In this document: piece after piece, positions 57,854-64,000 of the stretch | Position numbering within the stretch: the stretch's first letter is position 1 | How the letters are laid out: each line of letters begins with the position of its first letter | Assembly: GCF_001514195.1 (NCBI RefSeq) | Contig: NZ_KQ948737.1 | Span: 1-64,000, forward strand | Source of the DNA: Streptomyces griseorubiginosus | Lineage (GTDB): Bacteria > Actinomycetota > Actinomycetes > Streptomycetales > Streptomycetaceae | Length of the DNA stretch: 64,000 nt | Direction: 5' to 3' | The notes under the pieces: model-generated | Seen by the model: only the letters and a program-made list of their open reading frames with translations | Told to the model about the DNA's origin: nothing | Databases searched by the model: none | Program-made: the position numbers and the translations under genes

Positions 57854-58294
57854 TCAGAAGGCGAGCCGGGTGCCGTACACGGAGCGTCCGCCGACGAGTT
57901 CACGGCCCGTGATCAGCTCGGGTGCGATCCGCACGAACACCTCCTCGGGCGAGGGTGCCCAGGAGCGTGGCCCGACCTGGAACAGCCGCGCGTGCTCGGT
58001 CGGATCGGTCACCACCGCGGCCCGGCCCGTGACGACGACGCTCCAGCCGGACTGTGCGGCCGCGTCGACCTCGTCCGTCTCGAAGGCGACGACCACGCCG
58101 TCGACCGCGCGGACCAGTTCCGACGCCGCTGCTGTCCGCAGGAGCACGCCACCGTCGTGGTCCAGGGAGAAGTTGACCGGCAGGACGGCGGGCAGGGCGT
58201 GGCGTGTGTGGACGATGCGGCCCACGGGGACCCTCGCCATCAGGCGCAGGCACTCCTGCCGGTCCAGTTCACGGAAGCCGTCGCTCGGATACAT
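57854..58294 (-). CDS. PPOX-like FMN-binding split-barrel protein
   Basis: A 146-residue single-domain protein of the same class as that at 52868: RLMARVPVGRIVHTRHALPA, VLPVNFSLDHDGGVLLRT, GVVVAFETDEVDAAAQSGWS, VVTGRAAVVTD. The fold should bind FMN or a related flavin. ATG 58294 is the first Met; the upstream tract has AAGG at a longer spacing. A DevR-like box lies 71 bp upstream. It may reduce quinones, F420-type substrates or peroxides; unknown. Confidence 0.88.
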   Translation of the reverse strand: MYPSDGFRELDRQECLRLMARVPVGRIVHTRHALPAVLPVNFSLDHDGGVLLRTAAASELVRAVDGVVVAFETDEVDAAAQSGWSVVVTGRAAVVTDPTEHARLFQVGPRSWAPSPEEVFVRIAPELITGRELVGGRSVYGTRLAF

Positions 58295-58364
58295 GGGCGG
58301 TCCAACCTTCGCCGCGGGGTGAGTCGTCCGCTCCAGCGTCTACCCGGCTCCTGCCGGAGCATGA

Positions 58365-58379
58365 GGGGCCATTGGTCCC
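58365..58379. promoter_or_regulatory. DevR-like box upstream of the second PPOX-like gene
   Basis: GGGGCCATTGGTCCC, 71 bp before the start at 58294. Confidence 0.7.
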
Positions 58380-58412
58380 TGCCCCCGCGCGGGACGGCCC
58401 TGCCCGGTCGGT

Positions 58413-59111
58413 TCACCCGCTCGGGGGACGCTCCCTGATCAGCCGGCCGGTGATCTCGACCGGGTCCAGGCGGACCCACAGGTCGCGCCGCCCGCCGGCC
58501 CAGGGTTCGCTGTACGCCCGCTCGGTCAGCCGCCGTACCTCGTCGGGCCGCGTCACCTCACGGGCCAGGCCGCGCACCAGCACGCTCCAGCCGTGCCGGA
58601 GCACCTCGTCCATGTGGTCGGCCTCGAAGGCGACCTGCTCGCCGGGGACCGTGCCCGGGAGGGAGTCCGGGGCGGTCCTGAAGACGATGACACGGTCGAC
58701 GACGGAGTAGTTGACGGGAAGGATCGTCACGCCCTCCGCGGTGATCAGGCCGAGCCTGCCCACCCCGTGCGTCGACAGCCGCTCCCAGCACTCGTCCGTG
58801 CCGAGTTCCACCGATACCGCTGTTCTGCTCGCCCGGCCCCGCCCCGGCGGCAGATCGACGTCACCGCCGGTGAGGACCGTGACCCCGGTGTCCAGCGCGT
58901 CGGCGAGCCGCAGGAGGGTGCCGACGCCCGGGGCGGCGGCGGGGGCCTCCTCCAGGTAGCGGAGGTAGCCGGTGTCCATGCCGGCCCGGTCGGCCACTTC
59001 CTGCCGGGTCAGACCGAGCTCTCCACGCCTGCCGGCGAGGCGGCGGCCCAGGTCACTCGCACCCTGGCCGGTCGCGGGCTGCGCCGCACCGGCCGACGCG
59101 TGTTCACGCAC
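58413..59111 (-). CDS. XRE HTH - PPOX split-barrel fusion protein
   Basis: A 232-residue protein with an N-terminal Xre/Cro helix-turn-helix (residues about 20-80: LGRRLAGRRGELGLTRQEVA, DRAGMDTGYLRYLEE, LLRLADALD) and a C-terminal PPOX-like barrel (about 100-230: LSTHGVGRLGLITAEGVTI, LPVNYSVVDRVIVFRT, HGWSVLVRGLAREVT). A DNA-binding domain joined to a flavin or F420 barrel suggests a redox- or flavin-responsive regulator, which is inference. I prefer GTG 59111 because GGAGGAGGAG precedes it; GTG 59132 lies upstream within the last codons of the adh gene. It follows adh directly and is probably co-transcribed. Confidence 0.85.
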   Translation of the reverse strand: MREHASAGAAQPATGQGASDLGRRLAGRRGELGLTRQEVADRAGMDTGYLRYLEEAPAAAPGVGTLLRLADALDTGVTVLTGGDVDLPPGRGRASRTAVSVELGTDECWERLSTHGVGRLGLITAEGVTILPVNYSVVDRVIVFRTAPDSLPGTVPGEQVAFEADHMDEVLRHGWSVLVRGLAREVTRPDEVRRLTERAYSEPWAGGRRDLWVRLDPVEITGRLIRERPPSG

Positions 59112-59128
59112 GGCTCTCTCCTCCTCCG

Positions 59129-60202
59129 TCACGAGGCCGCGGGAACGGCGAGTGCGTCGTGTCGCGGCTCGCCCAGCACGACCTTGAGGGCGCCGGTCTC
59201 GGACGCGCGCCCGAAGACGTCGTACGCCTCCTCCATGCTGTCCAGCGGGAAGGTGTGGGTCACCATCGACGCGGTGGGCAGTCGGCCGGCTGCCGCCATC
59301 CGCAGCAGCGTGGGGGTCGACGAGGTGTCGACCAGCCCGGTCGTCATGGTCACGTTCTTGATCCACAGGTCTTCGAGATGCAGGGTGGCGGGCTTGCCGT
59401 GCACGCCGACGTTCGCCACGTGCCCGCCGGGACGCACCATCCGCGTGCACAGCTCGAAGCTCTCGGGGACGCCGACGGCCTCGATGACGACATCGGCGCC
59501 CAGGCCGTCGGTGAGGTCGGCGACCAGTTGGGCGGGGTCCTCACGCGCGGACACGACGACGTCGGCGCCGAGCCGCTTGGCGGCGTCCAGCCGGGAGTCG
59601 GCGAGGTCGACAGCGATGATCCGCTCGGGGGTGTAGAGCTGCGCGGTGCGGATCGCGGCCAGTCCGATGGGGCCGGCGCCGACGACGGCGACGGTGTCCC
59701 CGGGGCGCACGCCACCGTTGAGCACGCCCACCTCGTAGGCGGTCGGGTAGATGTCGGCGAACAGCACGGCGTCCTGCCCGCTCAGTCCGCCGGGCAGCCG
59801 GTGCACGGACAGGTCGGCGTACGGCACGCGCACGTACTCGGCCTGCGTGCCGTGGATCCGGTGGCCCAGGATCCAGCCTCCGCCGCCCAGGCACTGGCCG
59901 TACGTGCCCTGCCGGCAGAAGCGGCAGCGGCCGCAGGCGGTGATGCAGGAGACCAGGACCTCGTCTCCCGGCCGTACGGTGCGCACGTCGCTGCCGATCT
60001 CGACGATCTCGCCGACGGCCTCGTGGCCCAGAACCATGCCGGGCTCCACCTCGGGCACGTCGCCCTTGAGGATGTGGAGATCCGTCCCGCAGATGGTGAC
60101 GTCCTTCACCCGTACGACGGCGTCGGTGGGCTCCTGGACGGCCGGGTCCGGAACCTCCTCCCAGGCGGACTGTCCGGGGCCGTGGAAGACGAAGCCCTTC
60201 AT
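59129..60202 (-). CDS. Zinc-dependent alcohol dehydrogenase (MDR family)
   Basis: A 357-residue medium-chain dehydrogenase. Catalytic zinc ligands are visible (CGTDLH and GHEAVGEI), the structural zinc lobe has four Cys (CITACGRCRFCRQGTYGQC), and the Rossmann motif is VVGAGPIGLAAI. It should oxidise an alcohol or, in the fermentative direction, reduce an aldehyde with NADH. ATG 60202 has AGGAGGA upstream. A perfect DevR-like box lies 77 bp upstream. Under hypoxia it would recycle NADH made by glycolysis; substrate unknown. Confidence 0.92.
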   Translation of the reverse strand: MKGFVFHGPGQSAWEEVPDPAVQEPTDAVVRVKDVTICGTDLHILKGDVPEVEPGMVLGHEAVGEIVEIGSDVRTVRPGDEVLVSCITACGRCRFCRQGTYGQCLGGGGWILGHRIHGTQAEYVRVPYADLSVHRLPGGLSGQDAVLFADIYPTAYEVGVLNGGVRPGDTVAVVGAGPIGLAAIRTAQLYTPERIIAVDLADSRLDAAKRLGADVVVSAREDPAQLVADLTDGLGADVVIEAVGVPESFELCTRMVRPGGHVANVGVHGKPATLHLEDLWIKNVTMTTGLVDTSSTPTLLRMAAAGRLPTASMVTHTFPLDSMEEAYDVFGRASETGALKVVLGEPRHDALAVPAAS

Positions 60203-60278
60203 GACCGTTCCTCCTTCGCTCCGGGGCACCGGGAGTGCCCCACGGTTCCAGCGTGGGCCGAGTGACCGGCGTCCGCAT

Positions 60279-60293
60279 GGGCCGTTCGGTCCC
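60279..60293. promoter_or_regulatory. DevR-like box upstream of the alcohol dehydrogenase
   Basis: GGGCCGTTCGGTCCC, exact complement of the box at 63047-63061; 77 bp before the start at 60202. Confidence 0.75.
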
Positions 60294-60304
60294 CACCGCA
60301 CGAC

Positions 60305-60320
60305 GGGACGGCACTGTCCC
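60305..60320. promoter_or_regulatory. Second palindrome upstream of the alcohol dehydrogenase
   Basis: GGGACGGCACTGTCCC has the same GGGAC/GTCCC arms but one more central base, 103 bp before the start at 60202. Possibly a secondary site. Confidence 0.4.
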
Positions 60321-60328
60321 GCCCTTTC

Positions 60329-61327
60329 TCACCTGAGCGTCTCCGGGTCGCTCACCGCCTGCGGGGCCCGCCGCGGGGTGGCGGGGCCCTCGGGGCCGTA
60401 GCCGAGGCGGATCAGCATCTGGGCGTGCCCGGTGTGCTCCGGCACGGGGTTGAGTTCGGTCCGCAGGTCGGGCCACTCCATCGGCTGGTGCAGCAGGGAG
60501 GCGCGCACGCCGTGGGCCGTGGCGACCAGCAGTACGTGTTCGAGCGCTTGCCCGGTGCGCAGCCAGTCGGTGCGCCGGTCGTGTTCCGTCGTGAGCAGAG
60601 CGATCAGCGGGGCGGTTTCGAAGTCCTGGGCGGGCAGCCGTTCGGGGTGCCGCTGGGCGGTGAAGTCCCGCATCGGGATCTGCTCGCGCGCGTCCTGCAA
60701 ACCGAGCGCCGTCCTCGGCAGGCCGATGTCCGTGGCCCCGGCCCCGTCCGGATGCAGCCAGCGGCGGCTCTCCGTGCCGCGGTCCGCGTCGGCGCGGTTG
60801 CGCTGCTCGGCCTCGGAGACCACTCGGAGCATACGAGCCGTCTCGGCAGGGGCGGGAAAGGCGACGAGAGCGCCCTCCATGTGCGCGGCCTCGGCGAGTT
60901 CGGCGCGGACCGGCGGCGGGACCTGACGGCCGGAGAAGGGCATACGGCTGCTGTGCCTGCGCCAGACCGCAGGGTAGAGGTCGGCGCGGAACGTGTCCGT
61001 GGTGCGGTGGACGGGAGCCGTCATGCGCAGCGTGGCCAGCAGGCCGGGGTCCTCGGGGCTGGGCAGCAGGCGTACGACGGGTGACCAGCCGAAGTGCAGC
61101 GCGGCGACGCGGAGGTTGAAGACGGATGCGCCCACCGAGATGTGCAGGGCGCGGCCGACGGGGTCGGCGTGGCGCAGGCTCCGTTCCGGGGCGGCCCGCA
61201 CCTCCAGGGTGACGGTGTCGGGGTCGAGCCGGTAGCGCCAGGGCTGGCTGTTGAAGAACGAAGGCGCCGCCACGGCGGCCGACAGACAGGCCTCCAGGGT
61301 CGTGGCGTCGAGAGATGCGATGCGCAT
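60329..61327 (-). CDS. Acg-like nitroreductase family protein
   Basis: A 332-residue flavin nitroreductase-fold protein of the Acg/Rv2032 type. Landmarks are AVAAPSFFNSQPWRYRL near the N-terminus, ALHISVGASVFNLRVAA, RRHSSRMPFSGRQVPP, and the C-terminal LIALLTTEHDRRTDWLRTGQ with ALEHVLLVATAHGVRASLLHQ. Acg in M. tuberculosis is a DosR target that lacks some residues of classic nitroreductases and may sequester FMN. ATG 61327 has GGAGAGC upstream. Boxes lie 75 and 96 bp upstream. The N-terminal two thirds are paralogous to the chimera at 43748-45055. Confidence 0.9.
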   Translation of the reverse strand: MRIASLDATTLEACLSAAVAAPSFFNSQPWRYRLDPDTVTLEVRAAPERSLRHADPVGRALHISVGASVFNLRVAALHFGWSPVVRLLPSPEDPGLLATLRMTAPVHRTTDTFRADLYPAVWRRHSSRMPFSGRQVPPPVRAELAEAAHMEGALVAFPAPAETARMLRVVSEAEQRNRADADRGTESRRWLHPDGAGATDIGLPRTALGLQDAREQIPMRDFTAQRHPERLPAQDFETAPLIALLTTEHDRRTDWLRTGQALEHVLLVATAHGVRASLLHQPMEWPDLRTELNPVPEHTGHAQMLIRLGYGPEGPATPRRAPQAVSDPETLR

Positions 61328-61401
61328 GATGCTCTCCTCCCGCACGAGCGACGGACAGGTCCCGTGCCTTCGAGGGTGGGGCGGTGGGACGGCGCGGTGA
61401 G

Positions 61402-61416
61402 GGGGTCGATGGTCCC
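61402..61416. promoter_or_regulatory. DevR-like box upstream of the nitroreductase
   Basis: GGGGTCGATGGTCCC, 75 bp before the start at 61327; a weaker copy, GGGACCGACCGGGGT, follows at 61423-61437. Confidence 0.65.
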
Positions 61417-61498
61417 TTGTCCGGGACCGACCGGGGTACGACCGGGGTACGGCCCGCGCACCCGGCACACCCGGTCGGCCGACCCCGGCGACCAGTTC

Positions 61499-61513
61499 CG
61501 GGCCGAACGGCCC
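61499..61513. promoter_or_regulatory. DevR-like palindrome in the nitroreductase-pfkA spacer
   Basis: CGGGCCGAACGGCCC; its core GGGCCGAACGGCCC is almost self-complementary. It lies 172 bp from the nitroreductase and could serve the rightward transcript. Confidence 0.5.
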
Positions 61514-61628
61514 AGCTCTGTGCGGGACTTGACCCATACGGTCCGTGCCGCGGCCGGGCAGCGGCTGTCACGTTCCTGGACAACGACAGTGGCGGTGAAG
61601 GCGGAGGCGCGAAGAGGAGGTGGCGATC

Positions 61629-61691
61629 ATGAGGCGGATGCTGCAGACCAAGTGGGGCCGGTCGGCCCTGGCGGGCAAGTGGTCGGAGTGA
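61629..61691 (+). CDS. Possible 20-residue peptide ORF
   Basis: ATG 61629 is preceded by GAGGAGGTGG at ideal spacing and encodes MRRMLQTKWGRSALAGKWSE before TGA. A further ATG overlaps the stop (TGATG). The frame contains a DevR-like palindrome (61654-61668). It may be a leader peptide, a truncated gene start or chance. Confidence 0.3.
   Translation: MRRMLQTKWGRSALAGKWSE
61654..61668. promoter_or_regulatory. DevR-like palindrome upstream of pfkA
   Basis: GGGGCCGGTCGGCCC, 322 bp before the pfkA start and inside the 20-codon ORF. Distance is longer than for the other boxes. Confidence 0.4.
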
Positions 61692-61989
61692 TGTGGTGGA
61701 GGTGGCGGGAAGGGCTCGCGGGCAGACGCGAGGAAGCGCCTTCGGGGCGCGCACCGCGCAATCAGGTTCCGCGAGAAGCGGATGGGCCCTTCCCACCCTG
61801 TCTGCCCGGTCTGGGACCGTGGACGCGTCACCTTGTGAGTGCCAGACCTCGGGGAAGTCGCTGCCGAAGGCGCGGGCGCTCATGATGGAGAGAGACACCT
61901 GGCTCCCCCGGACACACAGCGCCTGTCCGCCCCGCGACGCGCCGCGGTGTGGGCGAAGGCCCCCCTCCCGGGGAGAAGGGGAGGAAGTC

Positions 61990-63015
61990 ATGAAGATCGC
62001 AGTACTGACCGGCGGCGGTGACTGCCCCGGTCTGAACGCCGTGATCCGCAGTGTCGTCCGCAAGGGGACCCAGGACTACGGTTTCACGTTCGTCGGACTG
62101 CGTGACGGCTGGCTCGGCGCCCTTCACGACAGTGTGCTGCCCCTGGGCATCGCCGAGGTACGCGGGATCCTGCCCCGTGGCGGAACCATCCTCGGTTCCT
62201 CCCGCACCAATCCCCTCAAGCATGATGACGCAGTGCGGCGCATCCGGGACACTCTGGACGCGCACCAGGTCGACGCGCTCATCGTGATCGGCGGCGAGGA
62301 CACCCTCGGCGCAGCCACGGAGCTCAGTCGCCAGGGAATCAAACTGGTCGGCGTGCCCAAGACCATCGACAACGACGTGGCCGGCACCGACTACACCTTC
62401 GGCTTCGACACGGCCGTCGGTATCGCCACCGAGGCCATCGACCGGTTGCACACCACCGCCGAGTCGCACATGCGGACGCTGGTGGTGGAGGTGATGGGCC
62501 GGCACTCCGGGTGGATCGCCCTGCACGCGGGGGTCGCGGGCGGAGCCAACGTCATTCTCGTCCCGGAGCGGCCGTTCGACATCGATCAGGTCTGCGCCTG
62601 GGTGAAGAGCCGTTTCGAGATCAATTACGCGCCGATCGTCGTGGCCGCCGAGGGTGCTGTCCCCAAGGAAGGCCAGATGATCCTCAAGGACCGGTCCGTG
62701 GACGAGTACGGCCACGTACGCCTGTCGGGGATCGGTGAGTGGCTGGCCCAGGAGATCGAGGGGCGCACCGGAACAGAGGCCCGCACCACGGTTCTCGGCC
62801 ACGTCCAGCGCGGCGGCACGCCCAGCGCCTTCGACCGGTGGCTGGCCACACGCTACGGACTGCACGCGGTCGACGCGGTCAAGGACGGCGACTTCGGCAC
62901 GATGGTCGCCCTGCGCGGCACGGACATCGTCCGCATCCCCCTCGACGAGACCCGGGGCAGGACCAAAGTGGTGGACCCGTCGCTGTACGACGAGTTCGGA
63001 GTGTTCTTCGGCTGA
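61990..63015 (+). CDS. pfkA: 6-phosphofructokinase
   Basis: A 341-residue phosphofructokinase of the actinomycete group. The nucleotide start is MKIAVLTGGGDCPGLNAVIR; the catalytic loop reads PKTIDNDVAGTDYTFGFDTA, with EVMGRHSGWIAL and VLGHVQRGGTPSAFDR following. The position that separates ATP from PPi enzymes reads GGEDTLG, as in the ATP-dependent Streptomyces enzyme, so ATP is the probable donor. It phosphorylates fructose-6-P to fructose-1,6-bisphosphate. ATG 61990 follows GGGGAGGAAG. A truncated aldolase gene follows, so pfk and fba probably formed a pair. Confidence 0.95.
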   Translation: MKIAVLTGGGDCPGLNAVIRSVVRKGTQDYGFTFVGLRDGWLGALHDSVLPLGIAEVRGILPRGGTILGSSRTNPLKHDDAVRRIRDTLDAHQVDALIVIGGEDTLGAATELSRQGIKLVGVPKTIDNDVAGTDYTFGFDTAVGIATEAIDRLHTTAESHMRTLVVEVMGRHSGWIALHAGVAGGANVILVPERPFDIDQVCAWVKSRFEINYAPIVVAAEGAVPKEGQMILKDRSVDEYGHVRLSGIGEWLAQEIEGRTGTEARTTVLGHVQRGGTPSAFDRWLATRYGLHAVDAVKDGDFGTMVALRGTDIVRIPLDETRGRTKVVDPSLYDEFGVFFG

Positions 63016-63025
63016 GGTGTTCCCA

Positions 63026-63040
63026 GGGCCGTTCGGCGCC
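63026..63040. promoter_or_regulatory. DevR-like box after pfkA, first copy
   Basis: GGGCCGTTCGGCGCC, 89 bp before the aldolase stub. Confidence 0.55.
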
Positions 63041-63046
63041 TGTCAC

Positions 63047-63061
63047 GGGACCGAACGGCCC
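63047..63061. promoter_or_regulatory. DevR-like box upstream of the aldolase stub, second copy
   Basis: GGGACCGAACGGCCC, the cleanest copy in the window, 68 bp before the start at 63129. Confidence 0.75.
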
Positions 63062-63128
63062 TGTCGCACGACCACGCCGCGCCGCACGGTGGGGCCATGA
63101 GCCGTGCGAACCTCGCGGAGGTGGAGCG

Positions 63129-63266
63129 ATGGCCGACGTTCACAGCCTGCTGGGCGACGAGGCGAAGAACCTGCTGACGCACACCGCCCAGGGCATCCCC
63201 AAAGAGGACCTGCACCTTCCCGGGCCCGACTTCGTCGACCGGGTCCTGATCACGACCGACCGCTCG
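63129..63266 (+). pseudogene. Class I fructose-bisphosphate aldolase, N-terminal stub
   Basis: ATG 63129 after GGAGGTGG encodes ADVHSLLGDEAKNLLTHT, AQGIPKEDLHLPGPDFVD, RVLITTDRSP: the conserved first 45 residues of actinomycete class I aldolases (DhnA type). Similarity ends abruptly at about 63266, where a USP C-terminus begins in another frame. The ~250-residue catalytic barrel is missing, so the gene is dead. Promoter box and ribosome site are still perfect, which points to a recent deletion. Confidence 0.7.
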
Positions 63267-63270
63267 CCTG

Positions 63271-63414
63271 ATGCTGGAAGGCCGGGCCTCCCAGACCCTG
63301 CCGGCCGCCGCGCAGCAGGCGGGACTGCTGGTCGTCGGACGTCGGATCCGCGTCGGCCGTCTCGGTGCGCACCGGGTCCGTCGCACACGCGGCGATCCAT
63401 CACGCTCGTTGCCC
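63271..63414 (+). pseudogene. Universal stress protein C-terminal fragment
   Basis: From 63271 the plus strand reads LEGRASQTLPAAAQQAGLLV then VGRRIRVGRLGAH, and after a one-base shift RTGSVAHAAIHHARCPV: the last third of a tandem USP. It begins exactly where the aldolase stub ends and stops where an oppositely oriented USP fragment begins (63400-63672). Confidence 0.6.
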
Positions 63415-63672
63415 GGTCAGTTCGGGGTGGCGGCTGCGGGCGCAGCGCGCGGCGGCTTCGACGATGTCGTCGGCCGACACCTCCTCGGGCGGCTTGCCCA
63501 GGTCCGCAGCGAGCGCGTCGCCCTCGTACCGCTCCCACAGCGACGCGTACACCAGCCGCAACGGCAGTCCGCGCAGGACGGCTTCGTCCGAGGCCCAGTC
63601 CACGGCACGCAGACTCGGCTCCGAGCCGTCGACCCCGACCACGACCGGAAGTTCCTTGGCTATCGCGCTCAT
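63400..63672 (-). pseudogene. Universal stress protein N-terminal fragment
   Basis: ATG 63672 encodes a normal USP start (LPVVVGVDGSEPSLRAVDWA, LRLVYASLWERYEGDALAAD, SADDIVEAAARCARSRHPE) and then stops after seven foreign residues that are the antisense of the plus-strand USP fragment. Ninety residues remain of about 290. The nucleotide loop VGVDGS is present, the GSRG loop is lost. Confidence 0.7.
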
Positions 63673-63757
63673 CGCCCTGCTCCTCTCTCGAAGACGATCC
63701 GTGCCATGACCGGACCGCGCAGCACCTCGTCGATCGACTCGTTGACCGTGTCTCTCC

Positions 63758-64000
63758 TCACGGATGCGGGACCACCGCGACGGGGGCGGCGGAGTGGTGC
63801 AGGACCGCGTGGGTGACGGGACCGATGTGGGAGCCGAAAGGGCTGCGGCGGATCCGGCGGCCCACAACGACCAGGGAGGCGTCGCGTGAGGCGTCGGCGA
63901 GGTGGTTGCCGGCGGTGCCGTAGGAGGACTCCTCGGTGACCTCGACGTCCGGGTGCTTTTCCCGCCACGGGCGCAGGAGTTCGGCCAGGGCGACGGACTC
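63758..64000 (-). CDS. Tandem universal stress protein, C-terminal part (cut by window edge)
   Basis: The last 80 codons of a tandem USP run into the right edge: LLRPWREKHPDVEVTEESS, YGTAGNHLADASRDASLVVV, GRRIRRSPFGSHIGPVTHAV and the terminal APVAVVPHP with TGA at 63758. It is intact as far as seen. It ends 86 bp upstream of the truncated USP start at 63672. Confidence 0.9.
   Translation of the reverse strand, partial: ESVALAELLRPWREKHPDVEVTEESSYGTAGNHLADASRDASLVVVGRRIRRSPFGSHIGPVTHAVLHHSAAPVAVVPHP

Larger units (their letters stand above)
61328..61989. other. Intergenic region between nitroreductase and pfkA with several palindromes
   Basis: A 662-bp spacer. It holds DevR-like boxes at 61402-61416, 61423-61437 (imperfect), 61499-61513 and 61654-61668 and a possible 20-codon ORF at 61629. 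No larger gene is supported. Confidence 0.5.

Noticed and set aside
61693..61885. Open frame beginning MWWRWREGLAGRRE before pfkA
   Set aside because: Its start resembles an Rv1733c-type N-terminus, but the rest is Pro/Arg-rich without membrane helices; judged non-coding.

Overview
The window looks like a linear-chromosome arm of a Streptomyces (or close actinomycete). The DNA is very G+C rich with strongly GC-biased third codon positions. GTG starts and GGAGG ribosome sites are common. There are two WhiB-like (Wbl) proteins, a CebR-type glucan operator, secreted CBM13/GH62 and GH16 glycosidases, a fused PntA, and a Trypco2/trypsin/NTPase/TPR conflict protein. No rRNA, tRNA or CRISPR array was seen. 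Many relics (integrase, CHAT, two transposases, two-component fragments, broken USP genes) suggest an accessory, recombining region.

Layout. 1-1 kb: worn end of an integrative element (frameshifted integrase, CHAT-domain relic). 1.1-11.3 kb: a catabolic island made of a TetR regulator, an acyl-CoA synthetase, a MaoC-like hydratase, a five-gene peptide/nickel-type ABC importer and an amidase. A GTATAGCGA-type motif recurs in front of its transcription units, which suggests one local regulon. 11.4-17.7 kb: SDR dehydrogenase, transposase relic, Wbl protein, PAP2 phosphatase, MFS exporter, secreted protein. 18.3-22.3 kb: a two-gene Trypco2 + trypsin-NTPase-TPR system, the best candidate for a defence or conflict system. 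22.4-40.8 kb: TetR/patatin pair, IS630 fragment, GH16 with a CebR-like box, second Wbl, proton-translocating transhydrogenase (pntA-pntB), secreted S33 peptidase, GH62 arabinofuranosidase, PLP decarboxylase, DUF1963, MerR/SDR divergent pair, LysR/epimerase, DUF2231.

40.8-64 kb is a dormancy/hypoxia-type locus that resembles the mycobacterial DosR regulon. It holds PPDK, a nitroreductase-USP chimera, a SHOCT protein, several universal stress proteins (USPs), Hsp20, an Rv1733c-like membrane protein, a CBS-BON protein, a DevS-like GAF-GAF histidine kinase, GAPDH, an HPF/RaiA-like protein, three FMN-binding split-barrel proteins, phosphoketolase, Zn-alcohol dehydrogenase, an Acg-like nitroreductase, phosphofructokinase and an aldolase stub. 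At least a dozen copies of a 15-bp palindrome, approximately GGGnCsnnnsGkCCC, lie 57-135 bp upstream of these genes and were not noticed elsewhere in the window. No intact cognate response regulator is present. The metabolic genes fit a fermentative or substrate-level-phosphorylation programme: PFK, GAPDH, phosphoketolase to acetyl phosphate, PPDK with pyrophosphate economy, and alcohol dehydrogenase for redox.

The same locus shows heavy rearrangement: an in-frame nitroreductase-USP fusion, an internally deleted USP, frameshifted Hsp20 and tandem USP genes, an aldolase N-terminus joined to a USP C-terminus, and two USP fragments meeting head to head. Single-base frameshifts could in part be sequencing errors. 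The in-frame fusions and the inversion cannot be explained that way.
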